Source: Struthio camelus
Taxonomy: Eukaryota; Chordata; Aves; Struthioniformes; Struthionidae
Assembly (NCBI RefSeq): GCF_040807025.1
Contig: NC_090982.1
Location: 89,839,463-89,903,462, forward strand
Direction: 5' to 3'
Length of the DNA stretch: 64,000 bases
Shown one piece after another: positions 20,995-31,200 of the stretch (positions are counted from its first letter, which is position 1; every line of letters begins with the position of its first letter). The position numbers were made by a program, and so were the translations under genes. Under the pieces are notes generated by a model. It was not told the DNA's origin. It saw nothing but the letters and a program-made list of their open reading frames with translations, and made no database searches.

Positions 20995-21095
20995 GAAAAA
21001 TCGATTTACAGATTGGCTTTCACATGGAGAGAGAAACAGTACACCTTTCCTCAGGTCTGGTTGGGGTTTCACAGTGTGCCTGCACTAACACGTGG
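20995..21095 (+). mobile_element. possible retroviral RT fossil (unit 1)
   Basis: A short translated stretch (RLAFTWREKQYTF, then a GF..VPAL-like end) resembles the conserved reverse-transcriptase segment that is F-AFTW-QYTF followed by a QG(F/Y)-SPA motif in ERV pol. It is only about 30 residues. It lies 10 kb from the RNase H fossil and in an order that does not fit one provirus, so I treat it as a separate relic. Copy at 50589-50689. Confidence 0.4.
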
Positions 21096-21840
21096 TCGTT
21101 GTCAGAGACGGTTTAGACGGGTTGCCTGCAGAGAGGTAGGAAAGGCATTACCTTTCGTGGACAGTGCTGTGGTGGGCAGAGCTACGGACGAAGAGGTGTG
21201 AGAGCGAGGTGCCTGAGCCTTAAAACTGACTGGAAGGGACAGGATTCAAGGCCGGTTGGTGCACAGCACACAGCGCAACGCCAGGCTCATTATAAAGGTA
21301 CTGTAATTGGGGAAACGGCCCGCTGACAGAAGAAGAAAGGTTAAAGCTCTGTGTGAAATAAAGGGTCCTTCCCATCAGTGCTGAGGAAGAGGGTCGCGTT
21401 TCTTAGAGCAGCATATCCGTCGTTTTTCTGGTAGCAGCAGAGCACCGCAGTGGGAGGTTCTGGAAGAGTCAGGAGCAGAACTGGCAGGAGGCTCTTTTCC
21501 CTGTCCGGATGGAAAAACGGCTGTAAGCACGCTTGCCAGAAACCGAGGAGGCCGAGGACGAGGCCCGGCTGGGGCCCTTGCCTTGGGCCCTGACTGCGGG
21601 CACCCGGCGCGCCCTGCCACCCGAGGCCTGCTCGCCCCAGGCGCGACTGCCACCGCCACCACCCCTCGGCGCTGCTGCGCCCCGGTGCTGCACCGCCGCC
21701 GAGACACGGGGTGCTCGTGAGGTCCCCGCCACCGTCTCCTCCTGCAGGACACAGGTGCCCGGGGGGAGGGTACGAAAGGGTCGGGGCGGCCCGACCGGAG
21801 GGTGCGGGGAGCGGCGGCGGCCGCTGCCGGCCTAGGCCAG
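21096..21840. other. spacer end, non-coding, turning CpG-rich (unit 1)
   Basis: 21190-21390 resembles 10700-10905 (shared GGTTAAAGC and GGGGAAAC words) and carries AATAAA at 21357-21362. From about 21540 the sequence becomes GC- and CpG-rich and leads into the diverged satellite leader. Frames on either strand here are composition-driven. Copy at 50690-51434. Confidence 0.5.
21357..21362 (+). terminator. AATAAA poly(A) signal candidate (unit 1)
   Basis: AATAAA occurs in GTGTGAAATAAAGGGTCC, the last such signal before the CpG-rich leader and the next array. Copy at 50951-50956. Confidence 0.3.
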
Positions 21841-22203
21841 CGGGGTCGCGCATGCGCACTGGATCAGACCGGCTCGCGGCTGCGGCAAGCGGAGTGGCGC
21901 ATGCGCATTGGGGGGGCGACCCGCTTACTCCCTGCTGCCCTCAAGTGACTACGAACCGGTACTGCAGGCAGGGGATTAACGCATGCGCACTGCTCCAGAT
22001 GTGCTCCATGCTGCCCTCGGGTGATGCCACCCCAATAGTGCAGCCAGCCGACGAACGCATGCGTCCTGGACGCATCGGTTCCTTGGTGCCCCTCGAGCGA
22101 TGAAAGCCTGCCAGCCAACCAGCCGCCTCGCGCATGCGCGCCGCCCCGACACTGCTCCCTGCGGCCCTCAGCTACGAACAGCGTAGTACTGCAGGCAGCC
22201 GCA
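21841..22203 (+). repeat. leader of diverged ancestral satellite monomers with retained NRF1 cores (unit 1)
   Basis: NRF1-type palindromes lie at 21848-21857, 21897-21906, 21979-21988 (ACGCATGCGC), 22055-22064 (ACGCATGCGT) and 22130-22139, then 22206-22215 in the first cleaner monomer. Spacings are 49, 82, 76, 75 and 76 bp. Between them the sequence is strongly diverged from the array consensus, but TGCCCTC and GGTACTGCAGGC words survive. It reads as the old, unhomogenised edge of the satellite. Confidence 0.75.
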
Positions 22204-25200
22204 GCGCGCAGGCGCACTTGCTCGGCGTGGCTCGCTGGTGCCCTCGGCTGGCCAGAAATCGGTACTGCAGCCCGAAAAATCAGTACTGCAGCCGAAGCGG
22301 GGCGCAGGCGCAGTGGTTTCGGCGTGGCTCGTTGGTGCCCTCGGCTGGCCAGAAATCGGTACTGCAGGCGAAGCGGGGCGCATGCGCAGTGGTTTCGGCG
22401 TGGCTCGTTGGTGCCCTCGGCTGGCCAGAAATCGGTACTGCAGGCGAAGCGGGGCGCAGGCGCAGTGGTTTCGGCGTGGCTCGTTGGTGCCCTCGGCTGG
22501 CCAGAAATCGGTACTGCAAGCGAAGCGGGGCGCATGCGCACTGGGTTTCGGCGTGGCTCGTGGGTGCCCTCGGCTGGCCAGAAATCGGTACTGCAGGCGA
22601 AGCGGGGCGCAGGCGCAGTGGTTTCGGCGTGGCTCGTTGGTGCCCTCGGCTGGCCAGAAATCGGTACTGCAGGCGAAGCGGGGCGCAGGCGCAGTGGTTT
22701 CGGCGTGGCTCGTGGGTGCCCTCGGCTGGCCAGAAATCGGTACTGCAGGTGAAGCGGGGCGCAGGCGCAGTGGTTTCGGCGTGGCTCGTTGGTGCCCTCG
22801 GCTGGCCAGAAATCGGTCCTGCAGGCGAAGCGGGGCGCATGCGCAGTGGTTTCGGCGTGGCTCGTTGGTGCCCTCGGCTGGCCAGAAATCGGTACTGCAG
22901 GCGAAGCGGGGCGCATGCGCAGTGGTTTCGGCGTGGCTCGTTGGTGCCCTCGGCTGGCGAAAAATCGGTACTGCAGGCGAAGCGGGGCGCATGCGCAGTG
23001 GTTTCGGCGTGGCTCGTTGGTGCCCTCGGCTGGCCAGAAATCGGTACTGCAGGCGAAGCGGGGCGCATGCGCAGTGGTTTCGGCGTGGCTCGTGGGTGCC
23101 CTCGGCTGGCCAGAAATCGGTACTGCAGGCGAAGCGGGGCGCATGCGCACTGGGTTTCGGCGTGGCTCGTTGGTGCCCTCGGCTGGCCAGAAATCGGTAC
23201 TGCAGGTGAAGCGGGGCGCATGCGCAGTGGTTTCGGCGTGGCTCGTGGGTGCCCTCGGCTGGCCAGAAATCGGTACTGCAGGCGAAGCGGGGCGCAGGCG
23301 CAGTGGTTTCGGCGTGGCTCGTTGGTGCCCTCGGCTGGCCAGAAATCGGTACTGCAGGCGAAGCGGGGCGCAGGCGCAGTGGTTTCGGCGTGGCTCGTGG
23401 GTGCCCTCGGCTGGCCAGAAATCGGTACTGCAGGCGAAGCGGGGCGCAGGCGCAGTGGTTTCGGCGTGGCTCGTTGGTGCCCTCGGCTGGCGAGAAATCG
23501 GTACTGCAGGCGAAGCGGGGTGCATGCGCAGTGGTTTCGGCGTGGCTCGTTGGTGCCCTCGGCTGGCCAGAAATCGGTACTGCAGGCGAAGCGGGGCGCA
23601 GGCGCAGTGGTTTCGGCGTGGCTCGTTGGTGCCCTCGGCTGGCCAGAAATCGGTACTGCAGGCGAAGCGGGGCGCAGGCGCAGTGGTTTCGGCGTGACCC
23701 GTGGGTGCCCTCGGCTGGCCAGAAATCGGTACTGCAGGCGAAGCGGGGCGCATGCGCACTGGGTTTCGGCGTGGCTCGTTGGTGCCCTCGGCTGGCCAGA
23801 AATCGGTACTGCAGGCGAAGCGGGGCGCAGGCGCAGTGGTTTCGGCGTGGCTCGTTGGTGCCCTCGGCTGGCCAGAAATCGGTACTGCAGGCGAAGCGGG
23901 GCGCAGGCGCAGTGGTTTCGGCCTGACTCGTGGGTGCCCTCGGCTGGCCAGAAATCGGTACTGCAGGCGAAGCGGGGCGCATGCGCAGTGGTTTCGGCGT
24001 GGCTCGTTGGTGCCCTCGGCTGGCCAGAAATCGGTACTGCAGGCGAAGCGGGGCGCAGGCGCAGTGGTTTCGGCGTGACCCGTGGGTGCCCTCGGCTGGC
24101 CAGAAATCGGTACTGCAGGCGAAGCGGGGCGCAGGCGCAGTGGTTTCGGCGTGGCTCGTTGGTGCCCTCGGCTGGCCAGAAATCGGTACTGCAGGCGAAG
24201 CGGGGCGCATGCGCAGTGGTTTCGGCGTGGCTCGTTGGTGCCCTCGGCTGGCCAGAAATCGGTACTGCAGGCGAAGCGGGGCGCATGCGCAGTGGTTTCG
24301 GCGTGGCTCGTTGGTGCCCTCGGCTGGCCAGAAATCGGTACTGCAGGCGAAGCGGGGCGCATGCGCACTGGGTTTCGGCGTGGCTCGTTGGTGCCCTCGG
24401 CTGGCCAGAAATCGGTACTGCAGCCCGAAAAAACGGTCCTGCAGGCGAAGCGGGGCGCATGCGCACTGGGTTTCGGCGTGGCTCGTGGGTGCCCTCGGCT
24501 GGCCAGAAATCGGTACTGCAGGCGAAGCGGGGCGCATGCGCAGTGGTTTCGGCGTGGCTCGTTGGTGCCCTCGGCTGGCCAGAAATCGGTACTGCAGGCG
24601 AAGCGGGGCGCATGCGCAGTGGTTTCGGCGTGGCTCGTTGGTGCCCTCGGCTGGCCAGAAATCGGTACTGCAGGCGAAGCGGGGCGCAGGCGCAGTGGTT
24701 TCGGCGTGGCTCGTTGGTGCCCTCGGCTGGCCAGAAATCGGTACTGCAGGCGAAGCGGGGCGCAGGCGCAGTGGTTTCGGCGTGGCTCGTGGGTGCCCTC
24801 GGCTGGCCAGAAATCGGTACTGCAGGCGAAGCGGGGCGCAGGCGCAGTGGTTTCGGCGTGGCTCGTTGGTGCCCTCGGCTGGCGAGAAATCGGTACTGCA
24901 GGCGAAGCGGGGCGCATGCGCAGTGGTTTCGGCGTGGCTCGTTGGTGCCCTCGGCTGGCCAGAAATCGGTACTGCAGGCGAAGCGGGGCGCATGCGCACT
25001 GGGTTTCGGCGTGGCTCGTTGGTGCCCTCGGCTGGCCAGAAATCGGTACTGCAGGCGAAGCGGGGCGCAGGCGCAGTGGTTTCGGCGTGGCTCGTTGGTG
25101 CCCTCGGCTGGCCAGAAATCGGTACTGCAGGCGAAGCGGGGCGCAGGCGCAGTGGTTTCGGCGTGACTCGTGGGTGCCCTCGGCTGGCCAGAAATCGGTA

Positions 25201-28200
25201 CTGCAGGCGAAGCGGGGCGCAGGCGCAGTGGTTTCGGCGTGGCTCGTTGGTGCCCTCGGCTGGCCAGAAATCGGTACTGCAGGCGAAGCGGGGCGCAGGC
25301 GCAGTGGTTTCGGCGTGACCCGTGGGTGCCCTCGGCTGGCTAGAAATCGGTACTGCAGGCGAAGCGGGGCGCAGGCGCAGTGGTTTCGGCGTGGCTCGTT
25401 GGTGCCCTCGGCTGGCCAGAAATCGGTACTGCAGGCGAAGCGGGGCGCATGCGCAGTGGTTTCGGCGTGGCTCGTTGGTGCCCTCGGCTGGCCAGAAATC
25501 GGTACTGCAGGCGAAGCGGGGCGCATGCGCAGTGGTTTCGGCGTGGCTCGTTGGTGCCCTCGGCTGGCCAGAAATCGGTACTGCAGGCGAAGCGGGGCGC
25601 ATGCGCACTGGGTTTCGGCGTGGCTCGTTGGTGCCCTCGGCTGGCCAGAAATCGGTACTGCAGCCCGAAAAAACGGTCCTGCAGGCGAAGCGGGGCGCAT
25701 GCGCACTGGGTTTCGGCGTGGCTCGTGGGTGCCCTCGGCTGGCCAGAAATCGGTACTGCAGGCGAAGCGGGGCGCATGCGCAGTGGTTTCGGCGTGGCTC
25801 GTTGGTGCCCTCGGCTGGCCAGAAATCGGTACTGCAGGCGAAGCGGGGCGCATGCGCAGTGGTTTCGGCGTGGCTCGTTGGTGCCCTCGGCTGGCCAGAA
25901 ATCGGTACTGCAGGCGAAGCGGGGCGCATGCGCAGTGGTTTCGGCGTGGCTCGTTGGTGCCCTCGGCTGGCCAGAAATCGGTACTGCAGGCGAAGCGGGG
26001 CGCATGCGCAGTGGTTTCGGCGTGGCTCGTTGGTGCCCTCGGCTGGCCAAAAATCGGTACTGCAGCCCGAAATATCGGTACTGCAGGCGAAGCGGGGCGC
26101 ATGCGCAGTGGTTTCGGCGTGGCTCGTTGGTGCCCTCGGCTGGCCAGAAATCGGTACTGCAGGCGAAGCGGGGCGCAGGCGCAGTGGTTTCGGCGTGGCT
26201 CGTTGGTGCCCTCGGCTGGCCAGAAATCGGTACTGCAGGCGAAGCGGGGCGCAGGCGCAGTGGTTTCGGCGTGGCTCGTTGGTGCCCTCGGCTGGCCAGA
26301 AATCGGTACTGCAGGCGAAGCGGGGCGCAGGCGCAGTGGTTTCGGCGTGGCTCGTTGGTGCCCTCGGCTGGCCAGAAATCGGTCCTGCAGGCGAAGCGGG
26401 GCGCATGCGCAGTGGTTTCGGCGTGGCTCGTGGGGGCCCTCGGCTGGCCAGAAATCGGTACTGCAGGCGAAGCGGGGCGCAGGCGCAGTGGTTTCGGCGT
26501 GGCTCGTTGGTGCCCTCGGCTGGCCAGAAATCGGTACTGCAGGCGAAGCGGGGCGCATGCGCAGTGGTTTCGGCGTGGCTCGTTGGTGCCCTCGGCTGGC
26601 CAGAAATCGGTACTGCAGGCGAAGCGGGGCGCATGCGCAGTGGTTTCGGCGTGGCTCGTTGGTGCCCTCGGCTGGCCAGAAATCGGTACTGCAGGCGAAG
26701 CGGGGCGCATGCGCAGTGGTTTCGGCGTGGCTCGTTGGTGCCCTCGGCTGGCCAGAAATCGGTACTGCAGGCGAAGCGGGGCGCAGGCGCAGTGGTTTCG
26801 GCGTGGCTCGTGGGTGCCCTCGGCTGGCCAGAAATCGGTACTGCAGGCGAAGCGGGGCGCATGCGCAGTGGTTTCGGCGTGGCTCGTTGGTGCCCTCGGC
26901 TGGCCAGAAATCGGTACTGCAGCACGAAAAATCGGTACTGCAGGCGAAGCGGGGCGCATGCGCACTGGGTTTCGGCGTGGCTCGTTGGTGCCCTCGGCTG
27001 GCCAGAAATCGGTACTGCAGCCCGAAAAATCGGTACTGCAGGCGAAGCGGGGCGCATGCGCAGTGGTTTCGGCGTGGCTCGTTGGTGCCCTCGGCTGGCC
27101 AGAAATCGGTACTGCAGGCGAAGCGGGGCGCATGCGCAGTGGTTTCGGCGTGGCTCGTTGGTGCCCTCGGCTGGCCAGAAATCGGTACTGCAGGCGAAGC
27201 GGGGCGCATGCGCAGTGGTTTCGGCGTGGCTCGTTGGTGCCCTCGGCTGGCGAAAAATCGGTACTGCAGGCGAAGCGGGGCGCAGGCGCAGTGGTTTCGG
27301 CGTGGCTCGTTGGTGCCCTCGGCTGGCCAGAAATCGGTACTGCAGGCGAAGCGGGGCGCATGCGCAGTAGTTTCGGCGTGGCTCGTGGGTGCCCTCGGCT
27401 GGCCAGAAATCGGTACTGCAGCACGAAAAATCGGTACTGCAGGCGAAGCGGGGCGCATGCGCACTGGGTTTCGGCGTGGCTCGTTGGTGCCCTCGGCTGG
27501 CCAGAAATCGGTACTGCAGCCCGAAAAATCGGTACTGCAGGCGAAGCGGGGCGCATGCGCACTGGGTTTCGGCGTGGCTCGTTGGTGCCCTCGGCTGGCC
27601 AGAAATCGGTACTGCAGGCGAAGCGGGGCGCATGCGCAGTGGTTTCGGCGTGGCTCGTTGGTGCCCTCGGCTGGCCAGAAATCGGTACTGCAGGCGAAGC
27701 GGGGCGCAGGCGCAGTGGTTTCGGCGTGGCTCGTTGGTGCCCTCGGCTGGCCAGAAATCGGTACTGCAGGCGAAGCGGGGCGCAGGCGCACTGGGTTTCG
27801 GCGTGGCTCGTTGGTGCCCTCGGCTGGCCAGAAATCGGTACTGCAGGCGAAGCGGGGCGCATGCGCACTGGGTTTCGGCGTGGCTCGTGGGTGCCCTCGG
27901 CTGGCCAGAAATCGGTACTGCAGCCCGAAAAAACGGTCCTGCAGGCGAAGCGGGGCGCATGCGCACTGGGTTTCGGCGTGGGTCGTTGGTGCCCTCGGCT
28001 GGCCAGAAATCGGTACTGCAGGCGAAGCGGGGCGCATGCGCAGTGGTTTCGGCGTGGCTCGTTGGTGCCCTCGGCTGGCCAGAAATCGGTACTGCAGGCG
28101 AAGCGGGGCGCAGGCGCAGTGGTTTCGGCGTGGCTCGTTGGTGCCCTCGGCTGGCCAGAAATCGGTACTGCAGGCGAAGCGGGGCGCAGGCGCACTGGGT

Positions 28201-31200
28201 TTCGGCGTGGCTCGTTGGTGCCCTCGGCTGGCCAGAAATCGGTACTGCAGGCGAAGCGGGGCGCATGCGCACTGGGTTTCGGCGTGGCTCGTGGGGGCCC
28301 TCGGCTGGCCAGAAATCGGTACTGCAGCCCGAAAAAACGGTCCTGCAGGCGAAGCGGGGCGCATGCGCACTGGGTTTCGGCGTGGGTCGTTGGTGCCCTC
28401 GGCTGGCCAGAAATCGGTACTGCAGGCGAAGCGGGGCGCATGCGCAGTGGTTTCGGCGTGGCTCGTTGGTGCCCTCGGCTGGCCAGAAATCGGTACTGCA
28501 GGCGAAGCGGGGCGCAGGCGCAGTGGTTTCGGCGTGGCTCGTTGGTGCCCTCGGCTGGCCAGAAATCGGTACTGCAGCGCGAAAAATCCGTACTGCAGGC
28601 GAAGCGGGGCGCATGCGCACTGGGTTTCGGTGTGGCTCGTGGGTGCCCTCGGCTGGCCAGAAATCGGTACTGCAGGCGAAGCGGGGCGCAGGCGCAGTGG
28701 TTTCGGCGTGGCTCGTTGGTGCCCTCGGCTGGCCAAAAATCGGTACTGCAGGCGAAGCGGGGTGCATGCGCAGTGGTTTCGGCGTGGCTCGTTGGTGCCC
28801 TCGGCTGGCCAGAAATCGGTACTGCAGGCGAAGCGGGGCGCAGGCGCAGTGGTTTCGGCGTGGCTCGTTGGTGCCCTCGGCTGGCCAGAAATCGGTACTG
28901 CAGGCGAAGCGGGGCGCAGGCGCAGTGGTTTCGGCGTGGCTCGTTGGTGCCCTCGGCTGGCCAGAAATCGGTACTGCAGGCGAAGCGGGGCGCAGGCGCA
29001 GTGGTTTCGGCGTGGCTCGTTGGTGCCCTCGGCTGGCCAGAAATCGGTACTGCAGGCGAAGCGGGGCGCATGCGCAGTAGTTTCGGCGTGGCTCGTGGGT
29101 GCCCTCGGCTGGCCAGAAATCGGTACTGCAGCCCGAAAAATCGGTACTGCAGGCGAAGCGGGGCGCATGCGCACTGGGTTTCGGCGTGGCTCGTTGGTGC
29201 CCTCGGCTGGCCAGAAATCGGTACTGCAGCCCGAAAAATCGGTACTGCAGGCGAAGCGGGGCGCATGCGCACTGGGTTTCGGCGTGGCTCGTGGGTGCCC
29301 TCGGCTGGCCAGAAATCGGTACTGCAGGCGAAGCGGGGCGCATGCGCAGTGGTTTCGGCGTGGCTCGTTGGTGCCCTCGGCTGGCCAGAAATTGGTACTG
29401 CAGGCGAAGCGGGGCGCAGGCGCAGTGGTTTCGGCGTGGCTCGTTGGTGCCCTCGGCTGGCCAGAAATCGGTACTGCAGGCGAAGCGGGGCGCATGCGCA
29501 CTGGGTTTCGGCGTGACTCGTGGGTGCCCTCGGCTGGCCAGAAATCGGTACTGCAGGCGAAGCGGGGCGCATGCGCACTGGGTTTCGGCGTGGCTCGTTG
29601 GTGCCCTCGGCTGGCCAGAAATCGGTACTGCAGGCGAAGCGGGGCGCAGGCGCAGTGGTTTCGGCGTGGCTCGTTGGTGCCCTCGGCTGGCCAGAAATCG
29701 GTACTGCAGGCGAAGCGGGGCGCAGGCGCAGTGGTTTCGGCGTGACTCGTGGGTGCCCTCGGCTGGCCAGAAATCGGTACTGCAGGCGAAGCGGGGCGCA
29801 TGCGCAGTGGTTTCGGCGTGGCTCGTGGGTGCCCTCGGCTGGCCAGAAATCGGTACTGCAGGCGAAGCGGGGCGCAGGCGCACTGGGTTTCGGCGTGGCT
29901 CGTTGGTGCCCTCGGCTGGCCAGAAATCGGTACTGCAGGCGAAGCGGGGCGCATGCGCACTGGGTTTCGGCGTGGCTCGTGGGTGCCCTCGGCTGGCCAG
30001 AAATCGGTACTGCAGCCCGAAAAAACGGTCCTGCAGGCGAAGCGGGGCGCATGCGCACTGGGTTTCGGCGTGGCTCGTTGGTGCCCTCGGCTGGCCAGAA
30101 ATCGGTACTGCAGGCGAAGCGGGGCGCATGCGCAGTGGTTTCGGCGTGGCTCGTTGGTGCCCTCGGCTGGCCAGAAATCGGTACTGCAGGCGAAGCGGGG
30201 CGCAGGCGCAGTGGTTTCGGCGTGGCTCGTTGGTGCCCTCGGCTGGCCAGAAATCGGTACTGCAGGCGAAGCGGGGCGCATGCGCACTGGGTTTCGGCGT
30301 GGCTCGTTGGTGCCCTCGGCTGGCCAGAAATCGGTACTGCAGGCGAAGCGGGGCGCATGCGCACTGGGTTTCGGCGTGGCTCGTGGGTGCCCTCGGCTGG
30401 CCAGAAATCGGTACTGCAGCACGAAAAATCGGTACTGCAGGCGAAGCGGGGCGCATGCGCACTGGGTTTCGGCGTGGCTCGTTGGTGCCCTCGGCTGGCC
30501 AGAAATCGGTACTGCAGGCGAAGCGGGGCGCAGGCGCAGTGGTTTCGGCGTGGCTCGTTGGTGCCCTCGGCTGGCCAGAAATCGGTACTGCAGGCGAAGC
30601 GGGGCGCAGGCGCACTGGGTTTCGGCGTGGCTCGTTGGTGCCCTCGGCTGGCCAGAAATCGGTACTGCAGGCGAAGCGGGGCGCAGGCGCAGTGGTTTCG
30701 GCGTGGCTCGTTGGTGCCCTCGGCTGGCCAGAAATCGGTACTGCAGGCGAAGCGGGGCGCAGGCGCACTGGGTTTCGGCGTGGCTCGTGGGTGCCCTCGG
30801 CTGGCCAGAAATCGGTACTGCAGCCCGAAAAAACGGTCCTGCAGGCGAAGCGGGGCGCATGCGCACTGGGTTTCGGCGTGGCTCGTTGGTGCCCTCGGCT
30901 GGCCAGAAATCGGTACTGCAGCGCGAAAAATCGGTACTGCAGGCGAAGCGGGGCGCAGGCGCAGTGGTTTCGGCGTGGCTCGTGGGTGCCCTCGGCTGGC
31001 CAGAAATCGGTACTGCAGGCGAAGCGGGGCGCATGCGCAGTGGTTTCGGCGTGGCTCGTTGGTGCCCTCGGCTGGCCAGAAATCGGTCCTGCAGCGCGAA
31101 AAATCGGTACTGCAGGCGAAGCGGGGCGCATGCGCACTGGGTTTCGGCGTGACTCGTGGGTGCCCTCGGCTGGCCAGAAATCGGTACTACAGCCCGAAAA

